Origin: Streptomyces sp. MMBL 11-1
GTDB lineage: Bacteria; Actinomycetota; Actinomycetes; Streptomycetales; Streptomycetaceae
Assembly (NCBI RefSeq): GCF_028622875.1
Contig: NZ_CP117709.1
Location: forward strand, 744,001 to 808,000
Direction: 5' to 3'
Length of the DNA: 64,000 nt
Of this stretch, positions 52,262 to 63,900 are shown one piece after another. A model generated the notes under the pieces. That model saw nothing but the letters and a program-made list of their open reading frames with translations. It was not told where the DNA came from and ran no database searches. Every line of letters starts with the position of its first letter. The first letter of the stretch is position 1. The translations under genes were made by a program, and so were the position numbers.

Positions 52262-52575
52262 GGGGCTCCACCATTTTCCCTTACGGGCCGTCATACGACC
52301 GAAATGGACTGGACGTTGCGTTTTCGCCGACCGGGTGACGCTGTTCCACCGGCCCAAATATCCATGGCCCGACCGGCACGGTCAAACGCATAGCGCCGAT
52401 GCAATGGATCGCCTTTCGCGATTCAGCGGCACTGTGGTCAACGAAGCGGATTCTCATGCACAATCGTCGGGCGGCCGGACCATTTCCCGAACCGCCTGAG
52501 AATTCCCCGCCGATGAGGAAACCAATAAACGTGCGGGATGCCGTCGCGACGGCTCCCGCGACCCGGGAGGACATC
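52262..52575. promoter_or_regulatory. Divergent promoter region of the cluster (SDR versus ene-reductase)
   Basis: This 314-bp gap is clearly richer in A/T than its surroundings (TTTTCCCTTACGG, CCCAAATATCC, ACCAATAAACG) and contains no credible gene. GATT-N9-AATC (52449-52465) is a dyad of the general LysR-box shape (T-N11-A type) and is a candidate site for the cluster's LysR regulator. Control of both directions from here would set the SDR-P450-CAR-SnoaL transcript and the ene-reductase together. Confidence 0.5.
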
Positions 52576-53670
52576 ATGGCCAGTCTGGATGAACCGTTCA
52601 CCGTGGGCGGCCTCACGCTCCCCAACCGGATCGTGATGGCCCCGATGACGAGGACGGCGTCTCCCGGCGGCGTACCCGGTCCGGACGTGGCGGAGTACTA
52701 CGCACGCCGGGCGGCACACCGCGTCGGGCTGATCATCACCGAGGGCACCTACATCGGCCACCCCACCGCCCCCGCGTACGACGGCGTGCCCGAGTTCCAC
52801 GGCGAACAGGCCCTCGCCGGCTGGGCCCATGTGCTGCGCCGGGTGCACGAGGAGGGCGGCCGGATCATCCCGCAGCTGTGGCACACGGGCGCGGCGCGCA
52901 CCGCGACCGACCCGCCCGCCGAGGGCCCCTCCGGGATCGGGCTGGACGGCGCCCCGGTGGGACGGGCCATGACGCGGAAGGACATCGACGCCGCGGTGGA
53001 GGCGTTCGCGGAGGCCGCCGCGCACGCCGCGCGGCTGGGGTTCGACGGGGTCGAGCTGCACGGCGCGCACGGCTATCTGATCGACGACTTCCTGTGGACC
53101 GGCACCAACCGGCGCACCGACCGCTACGGCGGCGACCCGGCCTCCCGGGCCCGGTTCGGCGCCGAGGTCGTGCGGGCGGTCCGCGCGGCCGTCGGTCCGC
53201 GGTTCCCGGTCTTCTTCCGTTTCTCCCAGTGGAAGCTCGGCGAGTACGGGGCCCGCACCGCGGCCAGCCCGGAGGAGCTGCGCCTGCTGCTGGAGCCCCT
53301 GGCCTCGGCCGGTGTCGACGTGTTTCACGCCTCGACCCGGCGCTACTGGCTGCCGGAGTTCGAGGACAGCGACAGCACGCTCAACCTGGCCGGCTGGATA
53401 CGCAAGCTCACCGGCAGGCCCACCGTGGCCGTCGGCTCGGTCGGGATGGACCGGCAGTACGGCGAGGGCGACTTCGCCCAGGGCTTCACGGGGCCGTCCG
53501 GCGTGACGGGCATCGACGAGCTGGTGGCCCGCCTGGAACGCGACGAGTTCGACCTGGTCGCCGTGGGCCGGTCGTTGCTGGCCAACCCGGACTGGGCGGC
53601 GCTGGCGCTCCGGGGTGAGCTGGACCGGGCCGTCCCCTACGACCCGTCCGTGCTGCGGACCCTGGTCTGA
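52576..53670 (+). CDS. Old Yellow Enzyme family NADH:flavin oxidoreductase (ene-reductase)
   Basis: This is a 364-residue FMN-binding (beta/alpha)8 barrel of the OYE/NemA type: PFTVGGLTLPNRIVMAPMTR at the N-terminus, EGTYIGHPTAPAYDG, IPQLWHTGAA, GFDGVELHGAHGYLIDDFLW (H-G-A-H-G-Y-L substrate/proton motif), TNRRTDRYGGDPASRARF and FDLVAVGRSLLANPDW (phosphate-binding G-R). It reduces activated C=C bonds with NAD(P)H. In the cluster it is the best candidate for saturating a dienone or phenol tautomer to cyclohexanone. GGGAGG precedes ATG by five bases; it is the only rightward gene of the cluster. Confidence 0.94.
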   Translation: MASLDEPFTVGGLTLPNRIVMAPMTRTASPGGVPGPDVAEYYARRAAHRVGLIITEGTYIGHPTAPAYDGVPEFHGEQALAGWAHVLRRVHEEGGRIIPQLWHTGAARTATDPPAEGPSGIGLDGAPVGRAMTRKDIDAAVEAFAEAAAHAARLGFDGVELHGAHGYLIDDFLWTGTNRRTDRYGGDPASRARFGAEVVRAVRAAVGPRFPVFFRFSQWKLGEYGARTAASPEELRLLLEPLASAGVDVFHASTRRYWLPEFEDSDSTLNLAGWIRKLTGRPTVAVGSVGMDRQYGEGDFAQGFTGPSGVTGIDELVARLERDEFDLVAVGRSLLANPDWAALALRGELDRAVPYDPSVLRTLV

Positions 53671-53969
53671 GGGACGGTGGCGCCGAAGGTCCCGGCGGAG
53701 AGCCGCGCCACCGGGTCCGGGGCTCCGCGGAAAGGGGGCTCGGGCACGGTGGCCCGCGCCCCTCATTTCCCCGGGGCGCATTCCCGATGACCGCGTCCCG
53801 GATATCCGCCGGGGCCGGCTCGGCGGCCCGGCCGCACAGACTCGCGTCGTACGTGAGAAATGTCCGCCGCCCTTCGCCCTCCCCGGAAGAACTTCCCGGG
53901 GAGGGCGAATTCAGCGACGTACGAAGGGCCATCGAAAGGCCGCATTTTCCCAGGCATTCCGGCCGGCCC
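53671..53969. other. Gap between ene-reductase and LysR gene (terminator, no gene)
   Basis: Apart from the hairpin at 53873-53909 no gene or repeat is supported in this 299-bp stretch. The DNA after the hairpin is comparatively AT-containing (GCGACGTACGAAGGGCCATC, then CGCATTTTCCC). Confidence 0.5.
53873..53909. terminator. 14-bp hairpin between convergent ene-reductase and LysR genes
   Basis: Arms TTCGCCCTCCCCGG (53873-53886) and its exact complement (53896-53909) enclose a 9-nt loop. It lies 60 bp past the end of the leftward LysR gene and 200 bp past the ene-reductase stop, suiting both directions. Confidence 0.85.
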
Positions 53970-54905
53970 TTACGGACCGCCCGGCCGGGGTCCGCTCCGG
54001 GCCGGCGGCACCGTCGAGCCGAGCACGTCCAGGAAGGCCATGGCGCGGCCGCTCATCGCCAGACCGGGCATCATGGCGACGCCGAGGGCGGCGGGAGGCA
54101 GGTCTCCGGCGATCTCGACCGTGCGGACCGTCCCGCCGTCGAGGGTCGTCGTCGCCTCGGTGCGCTGGTACATCAGGGCGAACCCGGAGTCGGCCGCCAC
54201 GAGCCCCCGTACCGTCTCGATGCTCGCCGCCCCGATCACGCGCGGCAGGGGGACGCCCGCGTTGGCGAACAGCTTCTCCGTGTGGCGGATGACGTCGGGC
54301 GCGTTCAAGGTGACCAGCGGGCGGGCGGCCAGCTCGGCCAGTTCCACCGGTCCGCTCCTGCCCAGGGGGTCGCCGTCGGCCAGCACGGCGTGGACGGGCA
54401 GCTCGGCCAGGGCGTGGAACCGGGCGTCCCCGGCCAGGAAGTCGTAGGTGACCGCCAGTTCGCAGCGTCCTTCCCGCAGGAGCGCCGCCAGCCGGTCGGG
54501 CGGCTCCTCGTGGACGGTCAACCGGATGTCCGCGTAACGCTGCCGGGTGAGCCGGTGGACGCCGGGCAGCAGGAACGGGGCGAGTGACGGGAGGAAGCCG
54601 ACGTCGAGCCGGCCGACGGCGTCCCCCGCCAGGGCGTCGCCCCGCGCCTTGAGACTCCTGGCCCGCCCCAGCAGTTCGCGGGCCTCCCGCAGCAGATGGC
54701 GCCCGCTCGGGGTGAGAGAGACCCCTCGGGCGTGATGCCGCAGGAGGAGCTGTACGCCGAGTTGGCGCTCCAGCCTCATCACGGCCGAGGAGACCGTCGA
54801 CTGCGAGGCGCACAACTGCTCCGCCGCCTCCGATATGTTGCCCACTTCGGCGGAGACGACGAAGTACCGCAGTTGCGCGAGGCTGAAGTTCAGGCCGTCG
54901 CTCAT
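53970..54905 (-). CDS. LysR family transcriptional regulator of the polyketide cluster
   Basis: This is a 311-residue LTTR. The N-terminal winged HTH reads LAQLRYFVVSAEVGNISEAA then QSTVSSAVMRLERQLGVQLL (about residues 8-60), followed by LTPSGRHLLREARELLGRAR, the linker helix. The C-terminal periplasmic-binding-like effector domain (about 95-300) has RLDVGFLPSLAPFLLPGVH and VRGLVAADSGFALMYQR. The ATG overlaps the PKS stop by one base (TGATG), so the regulator is made by translational coupling at the end of the PKS transcript. That is unusual for LTTRs, which are normally divergent to their target. The probable targets are the PKS promoter and the divergent region near 52.4 kb. Confidence 0.94.
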   Translation of the reverse strand: MSDGLNFSLAQLRYFVVSAEVGNISEAAEQLCASQSTVSSAVMRLERQLGVQLLLRHHARGVSLTPSGRHLLREARELLGRARSLKARGDALAGDAVGRLDVGFLPSLAPFLLPGVHRLTRQRYADIRLTVHEEPPDRLAALLREGRCELAVTYDFLAGDARFHALAELPVHAVLADGDPLGRSGPVELAELAARPLVTLNAPDVIRHTEKLFANAGVPLPRVIGAASIETVRGLVAADSGFALMYQRTEATTTLDGGTVRTVEIAGDLPPAALGVAMMPGLAMSGRAMAFLDVLGSTVPPARSGPRPGGP

Positions 54906-57900
54906 CACGCGCCTCCGGCCCGGTCCCGCAGGGTGTCCAGCCAGCGGTCGACCGTGAGCGCGGTCGACCCGGCGTGCTCCTCCAGCAGGGAGAAGTGGTC
55001 CCCCGCCACGTCGGCCCGCCGGTGCTCCAGGGGCCAGCCGGACCGGGCGTCCTCGCCGAGCAGTTCCAGCAGCGGCCCTTCCCGCTCGGCTCCCGCCAGC
55101 AGGGTCGGGGTGGTCACCGGCATCGGGCGCCAGCCGTCGAGCAGTTGCCCGTACCAGGCCATCGCCGTCACCTGTTCGTCGTCGAGGGGCAGGCGCGGGA
55201 ACCGCTCGATCAGCCGCCGCGTGATCACGGTCATGCCCGGGACCATCGCCGCTCCGGTCGTCCGCGGGGTGTCGAGCAGCACCAGCCCGGCGGGGGGTGC
55301 GCCGGCCGCCTCCAGCCGGCGCACCACCTCGTGGGCCAGCCAGCCGCCGGACGAGTAGCCCGCGAGCGCGAACTCCCCGTCCCCGAGCCGTCGGAGCACG
55401 GTGGCGGCCAGCCGTTCCGCCGCCGCCTCCAGGTCCGCGGGCAGCGGCTCCCCGGGACGGTAGCCGGGCAGGGAGACCGCCCAGACCCGGCGGCGGCCCC
55501 GGAGCGCGCCGGCGAAGTTCACGTACTGGTGGGCCCCGGTGGGGGCGATCAGTGACGGCAGGCAGACCAGGTCGGGCCCCTGCCGTCCGTCCGACAGCCT
55601 CAGCAGCTCCGGCTCGTCGCACGCTCCGGCCGCGAGGACCGGCCGGAGCCGGGCGGCCATCGACAGCAGGTCACCGGCCTGCTGCGGGGTTCCGGCCTCC
55701 AGCACCGTATGGAACAGGGTGGCGACGGAGCGGGGGGAGTCCGCCGACGGCCGCGGCGCGGGCCCAGGGGCGGGCCGGCCCCCCGCAGCCGGGTTCAGGC
55801 GCGCCACGAGGGCGTCCACGTGCGGGCCGCCGCTCGTGACGAAGTGATCGGCGAGCTCCTCGACGGACTCGGCGTCGAAGAGCAGGGTGGACGAGATCTC
55901 GCCGAGGTCCTCCCGCAGGGCGTTCGTCAACTGGAGCACGAGGATGGAGTCCATGCCGTAGTCGCTGAGCGGAGTGGAGAGGGCGATCCGGTCCGCCGGG
56001 ATACCGAGGGTCTCCGCGGCCCGATCACGGAGGTACCCGGCCAGGGACTCGGCCCGGCTCCCCGGTCCGGCGGCGGACAGGTCGACCGCTCCGCCGGCCA
56101 GGAGGTCGGCGGGGGCCTGGACGAAGGCGGGGGCGGAGGGCCGCGGGACGGCGACCGCACCGGGCGGGGGCGGGGAGCCCGCCGCTACCGGGGCCGCCGC
56201 TTCCCAGGCCGCCGCTTCCCGGTCCGTCGGTTGACGGTCCGTCGGTTGACGGTCCGTCGCTTTCCGAGCCGTCGCTTTCCGAGCCGTCGGCCGCCGGTCC
56301 GTCGGTTGCCCGCGGCCGGGCTTCCGGGCCGCGGGCGTGGCTTCGGCCCGCCGGCCCACGGACTGCCGGGCGAGCCCGTCGCTCTCGGCGGCGATGATCT
56401 GCTGCCCCAGCTCCCGTGCCTCCGGCAGGACGGGCACGACCGCCGCGAACCCCTCGCTCTCCAGCACCTTCCGCCAGTTCTCGGGCGACAGCGCCGGCGA
56501 ACCCGGAATGCGCAGCGCGTCGTCCTCGAAGAGCCACCAGCCCTCCAGCAGACCGAACGTGAGGTGGCTGGAGATGTCGAAGGCAGCGAGTTCGTTGAGC
56601 AGGAGCCACCCTCCGTCGCGCAGGGCCGCCTTCGCGTTGCGGATCGTGTTCCGGGTGTCGCGCGTCGCGTGCAGCACGTTGGCGGCGACGACCAGGTCGT
56701 AGCCCCCGCTCTCCACCCCCTGCTGCCCGGCCAGCGGCCGCTCGGCGTCGAACCGGGCGTAGGAGAGGTACGGCACGCCGGGTCCGTACGCGGTACGGGC
56801 GTGGTTCAGGAACGCCTTCGAGAGATCGGTGTACGTGTAGGTCTCGATGTGGTCCTGGAAGGGGCGCAGCGCCGCGAACATGCCGACGCTGGTTCCGCCC
56901 GTGCCGGCGCCGATCTCCAGGACGCGGAGTCGTGCCGCGGGGTCCAGGCGCAGCCGTTCCCCGACGACGGCGACCGCGGCGTCGGCCATGGCGCGGTTGT
57001 ACAGGTCGGCGACCCGGTTGTCGCGGTAGGTTCCTTCGACGAGTTCGACGGAGCCGCGCGGGAACAGGATGTCGGTCGGCCTGGTCACACCGGTGAGGAT
57101 GCCGGGGAGCGCCCGGAGCGTGGCGTCGAGCAGGGCGAGTTCGGCCGCCTTGTCGGGGTCGGTGGACCAGCGGGCGCGGCTCTCGTCCCACTCGCGGAGG
57201 AGGACGTCCGGCGACGGGGCCGTGTCCGGCACGAAGCGGAGCGCGTGGTCGAGCCAGGTCGCGTACCGGTCCAGGATCCCGGCGCGCCGGCGGAGCCGGT
57301 CGATGTCGCCGGGGGACGTGGGAGTTCCGGGGCCGCGCAGCCCGCCGAGCGCCTGCAGGTGGCCGCGGACCATCCTCGCCAGGAGGGGATCGCGGTCATG
57401 GGCGCGCCACGCGGCGATCGCGCGCATCTCCCCCCACTCGGCGGGCAGGGCGGCGGCCGAAGCGACGAGGGCGGGCGCGACGCGGTTCCGTGCCCTGGGG
57501 TGGACGGTGATCCGCGTCGTCGCGTCGAGCGCCTCGATGGCGTCGAGGTCCTTCATCTTGATGAAGCTCAACTGGCGCTGGGGGCCGCCGAGCAGCGTGT
57601 CGAGCGCGTCCATCGCCTCCGGCGCCTCGATCGAGAGGAGGCCCCAGCGCGCCATGTGCTCCTTGTGCCGCTCGGTCGAGGCGCTGCCGACGCTCCCCCA
57701 CCATCCCCAGTTCATCACCTTGACCGGGCAGGGCCAGTGCCGGTCGAGGAAGTGGGCGTAGGCGTCGCCGAAGGTGCAGCCCGCCGCGTAGTTGCTCTGG
57801 CCCGCCGCCGTGGTGAACGACTGGACGGAAGAGAAGAACAGGGCGAAGTCCAGCGCCTCGTCCGCGAAGACCTCGGCCATGGCCACTCCGACGTCGACCT

Positions 57901-60900
57901 TCGCGGCGAGGCTCGCCCGCAGGGTCGCCTCGTCCATCCGTGCCAGGCTCTGGTCCCGCAGGTCGAGCGCCGCCTGGACGATGCCGTGGATGCGCGGGTG
58001 GCGGCGTTTGATCTCCTTGTGGGCGAGGCTCAGCGAGGCGGGGTCGGCGGCGTCGGCGGACAGGTAGCTCACCCGGCCGCCGGCCTCGGCCAGCCGTGCG
58101 TCGATCGACGCGTCCCGCGGTCGTCGGCCGATCCAGATCACGTGGGCGTCGTGGTTCCGCACGACGTGCCGGGTCCACTGGGCGCCGAGTCCGCCGGCGC
58201 CGCCGATCACGACGTAGACGCCGCTCTGCCGGTACGGGGCGGGCCGGGGGTCGCCGGGCTCGTTCGGCGCCCAGCGACGCGCCAGCCACTGGCCCGCGCG
58301 GTGGGCCAGGGGGTCGTCGCCGGTACGGCCGGGGGGCGTCAGGAGGTCGTCGGGCAGCTCGGCGGTGTCGAGGTCGGCCCGGCGGACGGACCAGTTCGCG
58401 TACTCCTGTGCGAGCGACCCGAAGAAGCCGTGCAGCCCGGCGTGGGCGGGTGCGGTCGGCTCGTCGTCGTACGTGGCGAGGGCGCGGCATGTGACCAGGG
58501 TGATGCGGAGCGGGCGCGCGTCGTGTCCGGTGCGGACGAGGGCCTTGGCCGTACGGAAGGCCGCGATGACACCTCCCTCCTGGGCAGCGGTGAACCCGGC
58601 GGTGTCGGTCGGCGGGAGAGCCGCCCCGTCATCCGGCCCGGCACCGGGCGCGATCCAGACGAGGTGGCCGACCGGCCCCGTGGACCGGAGCCGTACGGCG
58701 ATCTCGTCGGTCGTCGCGCCGGGGGCGAGGTCCCACGGGGTGGCGCCCGGGTGCCGGCCGACGAGTGCGGCCCGCTGTTCGGCCGTGCCTCCCACCACGA
58801 GGACGTGATCCGTGGGGTCCGGGGCGTGCTCGCCCGGGGCGTGCGTGGCCACGGGCTCCCAGACGGGTGCGAACAGGGAGGGGACCGGCGCCTTGAGGCG
58901 GCGCGAGGTGTAGCCGGTCATCCGTACGCAGACCCGGCCGTCGTGGTCGGTGATGTCCACGTCGAGCCGGCTCAGCGCGGTCGCCGGCCCGGCCCCGTCG
59001 GCGACGCGGACGACGGCCCGCGCCGAGGACGGGCACGGGGCGAGGAGTTCGAACCGGTCGAGCGCGAACGGCACCGCGGTCTCCGGGTCGGCCGGTCCGT
59101 CGGTGAGGTGCAGCGCGATGGACGCCTGGATGGCGGAGTCCAGGAGCGCCGGGGGAAGAACAGCTCCGCCGTCGGCGGGGTCCGCGCCTGCCGGGAGTTC
59201 CAGCTCGGCGAGGACGGTCCCGGTGCCGGTGTCGACGTACGCCTCGCGGATGGCCCGGAGCGACGGCCCGTGGACGATGCCCATCGACGCGAGCGCCTCG
59301 CGGACGCGTTCGGCGGACACGGTCGTCGTGCAGGCCGTACGGAGGGACGTGAGGTCGACGGGTGCGGGACGGGTCGTGCCGGTGCGGGACACACGCCCGG
59401 TGGAGAGGACGGTGGGGTCGGCGCCCCGGTCCGCCCGTGCGGTGATCTCGAAGGTGAGCTGGTCGTCGTCGCCGGGTTTCACCAGGACGTCGACGCCCAG
59501 GGGTCCTTCGCCCCCGGCGGTGGCCGGCCGTACCCAGGTGATGTCGCGCATCAGCAGGGGGGCCGTCGCGTCCGCGCCCCAGAGTCGCACCGCGGTCTCC
59601 CGCGCCAGTTCGAGGTGGACGACGCCGGGAAGGACGCGCTGTCCGCGCACCGTGTGGTCACGCAGGACGGGGGCGGCGTCCGTGAACACCGCGGAGGCGC
59701 GCAGTGCGCCGGGAGAGTCCGCTGCCTTCGATATCCGTTGGATCAGCGGGTGTCCCGCCGCCGGGCGTGGTCGGGAAGTGACGGGGACGGGCCGTGGCGC
59801 GGCGGGCGGCGGACCGGCCCAGTGGCTCTCCCGGGCGAACGGGTAGGTGGGCAGGGGGACCCGCCGGTGGGATCCGGCCGGGTAGAGCGCACCGTAGTCG
59901 AGTGCGGTGCCCCGGACGAAGCACTCGGCGAGGACGGTGAGGTCCGCACGGTAGCTCTCGACGTCCGCCCGGCGGTTCTCGGCGTCGGAGCCGTACGCGT
60001 CCGCCAGTGCGTTCCCGGCCTCCGCACCGTACTGCTCCGCTTCCGTTCCGGTGGCGGTGAATCGCGCGCAGCGCTCCAGGGATGCCTCGCCCCGGCTCGT
60101 GTCCGCGCCCGGCCGGCCCTCGCCCTCGGCCGCCCGGCCGGTGAACGCCCGCGTTCCGTCGAGCCCCGCGTCGAGGATCCGCAACAGCTCGGCGCGGTCC
60201 TTCGCCACGCAGGCGAACCGGTGGGGGAAGCGGTCCCTTCCCACCGTGAGCGTGTACGCGAGGTCGCCGAGGTCCGGGGCGTCCTCGTGGCGGATGCGCT
60301 CGGCCAGCCGGGAGACCTGCTGGGCCAGTTGCTCCCGCGAGTGCGCCGAGAGGACGACCAGCCGCATGGGCTCGGGCGTACGGGAGCCGGTCCGCGTGGT
60401 GTCGGGCGCCTCCTCGACGACGAGGTGGGCGTTGGTGCCGCTCGCGCCGAAGGAGCTGACGGCACCCCGGCGGGGCCCGCCGTCGGACGGCGGTTCCCAC
60501 GCGTGGTCGCGCGTGCTCAGGTAGAAGGGGCTGGTGTCGAGGTCGATGGCGCTGTTGGCCTTCTCGAAGTGCAGCGAAGCCGGGATCCGGCGGTGCCGCA
60601 TCGCGAGGAGGATCTTGAAGACCCCCGCGACGCCGGCGGCGAACTGGGTGTGCCCGAGGTTCGACTTGACGGAGCCCAGCGCGCAGTAGCCGGTCCTCTC
60701 CGGGCCGGCCCGGAAGACCCGGCTGAGCGCCGAGAACTCGATGGGGTCCCCGAGCGGGGTGCCGGTTCCGTGCGCCTCCAGGAGCTGGATGGACCCGGCG
60801 TCGATGCCGCCGGCCGCGTGGACGTCGCGGAGCAGGGCCTCCTGCGACACGGAGCTGGGCGCGGTGATGCCGTTGGTCGCACCGTCGTGGTTGCTGCCCG

Positions 60901-63900
60901 TGGCGCGGATGACGCCGTGGATGTGGTCCCCGTCGGCGATCGCGTCGTCCAGCCGCTTGAGCACGAGGACGCCGACGCCCTCACCGGGGACGAAGCCGTC
61001 GGCGCGGTGGTCGAAGGTGTGGCAGCGGCCCGTCGGCGAGAGCATCCCGGCCCGCCCGGCCAGCTCGTAGAGGCGGGGGGTCGTCTGGACGAAGACGCCG
61101 CCCGCCAGCGCCATGTCCGTCTCGCCCGACCGGAGCCCCCGGCAGGCGAGGTCGATCGCGATGAGCGAGCTGGAGCACGCCGTGTCCACCGCGAGCGCGG
61201 GGCCCTTCAGGTTGAGGACGTAGGAGACACGGGCCGGGATCAGCGATGCCATGTTCCCCCAGAAGGCATGGGCCGGACCGTTCTCCCCGACCAGCTCGTG
61301 GTAGTCGCCGTTCCAGCAGCCCACGTACACGCCGCAGCGGGACCCGCTCAGCTGCCGCCCGGCGTGGCCCGCGTCCTCCAGGGCCTTCCACGCCTCTTCC
61401 AGGAGCAGTCGCTGCTGGGGGTCCATGACGGCGGCCTCGACGCCCGAGATGCCGAAGAAGAGCGGGTCGAACCGGTCGATGCCGTCGAGGAAGCCTCCCC
61501 GCGTGCAGCGCGCGGATCCGTCGGCTCCGGTGGCCGGGAGGTCCCAGCGGGTCGCTTCGGTGATGAGGTCGTCGCCGTTCGCCAGATGGGTCCACAGCTC
61601 GTCGAGGGTGTCGGAACCGGCGAACCGCCCGCTCATCCCGACCACGGCGATCGGTGCGGGGCCGGTCGACGGCCCGACGGGAACGGTGCCGCCGGCGGTC
61701 GCCGGGCGGGCGGCGGTGACACCGCTCCGTTCCCGGGCCGGGGCGGCAGCCGGGGCCGGGGCGGGAGCCGGGGCCACGGGGGCCGGAGGAACGGGGGCGG
61801 GGACGGGGTCCGCCACGGGCCCGTACTCCGCGAGCAGATGCGCGGCGAGGCGGTCGGCGGAGCTGTGGTCGAAGACGACATCGGTCGAGAGGTCGGTTCC
61901 CAGCTCCTCGTTGAGCACATGGACGAGCCGGACGGCGAGGATGGAGTCGAGGCCGTAGTCGGCGAAGGCGAGCCGGCCCTCGATCTCGTCCGGCGGCATG
62001 GCCAGGACGTCCCCGATCTTCGCGCGTACCAGCCGCGCGACCCGTTCGCCGGGTGCGGTTGCGGCCGGCTCCTCGGGTGCTGTCGCGGTGCGCGGCGCGG
62101 CGGGAGCGTCGGCCGGGGCGCCGGTGGGCGCACCCGTGCGGACACCGGCGCCGGTCGCGTCCCCGGCCGGCTCCAGGTCGCCGATCCAGAACCGGTCCCT
62201 CGCGAACGGGTACGTCGGCAGGGAGATCCGGCGGGGCGGCGGCACCGCCCCGGGGAGTGCCCGCCAGTCCAGGTCCATCCCGCCCGCCCAGAGCGCGGCC
62301 AGCCTGTCGTGCCCGCCCTCGCGGCCCCACCGTTCGGCGAGGAGTTCCCGGAGGTCGTCGTCGGCCCGGATCCCGGGGCCCGCGCCCCGGTCCTGCCCGG
62401 CGCTGCCCCGGTGCAGTCCAGGTGCGGTCCCGTCACCGGTCTCGGCGAACGCGCCGAGCACCCGCCGGAGTTCGCTCAACGAGAGCACCGTCACCGCCAG
62501 GCGCTCCTTCATCGCCTCGCGTCCGGACCGCAGGGTGAACGCGAGGTCCGCCAGGCGGACCGTCCGCCCCTGCGCCTCCTCCTGTTCGAGGAAGGCCACC
62601 AGGCGCGCGGCGCAGTGCCGCAGCCCCTCCGAGGTCCGTGCCGACAGGACGACGAGCTGCTCGCCGTCGTCGGCGCGCTCGGCGGGGGCGGTGTCCGCCA
62701 CGTACTCCTCGATGATCACGTGCGCGTTCGAGCCGCCGGCCCCGAAGGAGGAGACCGCCGTGACGCGCGGCCGTACGGACTCCCAGGGCGCGAGGGTCCG
62801 TTGGAGGCGGAACGGCGTCTCCTCGAAGCTGATGCCGGGGTTCGGTTCCTCGGCGTGCAGGCTCGGGACGAGGGTGCGGTGCCGGAGCTGGAGGACGGCC
62901 TTGGTGACACCGGCGATGCCCGCGGCTGCCTCCAGGTGTCCGATCACCGACTTCACGGAGCCGATCGCGCAGAACTGCCGGTCCCCGGTGAACTTCTCGA
63001 AGGCGAGCGAGAGCCCCTTCACCTCGATCGGGTCGCCCAGTTCCGTGCCGGTGCCGTGCGCCTCGACGTAGCCGACCTCGCGCGCCGAGATCCCGGCCCG
63101 GGTCAGCGCGTCGCCGATCAGTTCCGCCTGGGCGGCCGGGCTGGGCACCGTGTAGCCGTTGGACCGGCCACCGTGGTTGATGCTCGTGCCCCGGACCACG
63201 GCGAGCACCCGGTCCCCGTCCGCGAGTGCGCGCGTCAGCGGTTTCAGCAGCACCGCGCCGACGCCCTCACCGGGGACGAACCCGTCGGCGCCGCTGCCGA
63301 AACTCCGTACCCGGGACTGCGCGGACAGCATGCCGGAACGGCAGAGTTCGACGTAGTCGGACGGGTGCAGATACAGGTTCACGCCCCCGGCGACGGCCAG
63401 CTCGCAGGAGCCCCGGCGCAGATGCTCGCAGGCTTCGTGGATCGCCGTGAGCGAGGACGAGCACATGGTGTCGATCGTCAGGCTGGGGCCCCGGAGGTCG
63501 AGGACGTAGGAGGTACGGGCGCTGAGCGAGGCGAACGAGAGCGCGGGGGCGACCCGCTCGCCGGACGGCAACCGGGCCTCGCCGTGCCGTGCGTGGCCGG
63601 ACTTGGTCACACCGGCGAAGACGCCGACGCGCCGCTGGTGCCGACGGGCCAACTCCTCGCGGGTGTAGCCCGCGTCCTCGATCACTTCCCAGGACGCCTG
63701 GAGGAACAGGCGCTCCTGCGGGTCCATGGCGTACGCGTCGCGCGGCGCGATCCGGAAGAAGTGCGGGTCGAACGCGTCGAATTCCTCCAGGAATCCACCC
63801 CACTTGCTGTAGCTGCGTCCGGTGGCGACGGCGGTGGCGCGGTCCGGCTCGTAGAAGCCGTCCAGCGGCCACCGGTCCCGGGGGATCTCGGTGATGCGGT

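Noticed and set aside
62050..62700. An acyltransferase domain between KS1 and ACP1
   Set aside because: The region contains only the post-KS linker and low-complexity sequence; neither GHSxG nor the other AT motifs occur, so the PKS is AT-less in the visible part.
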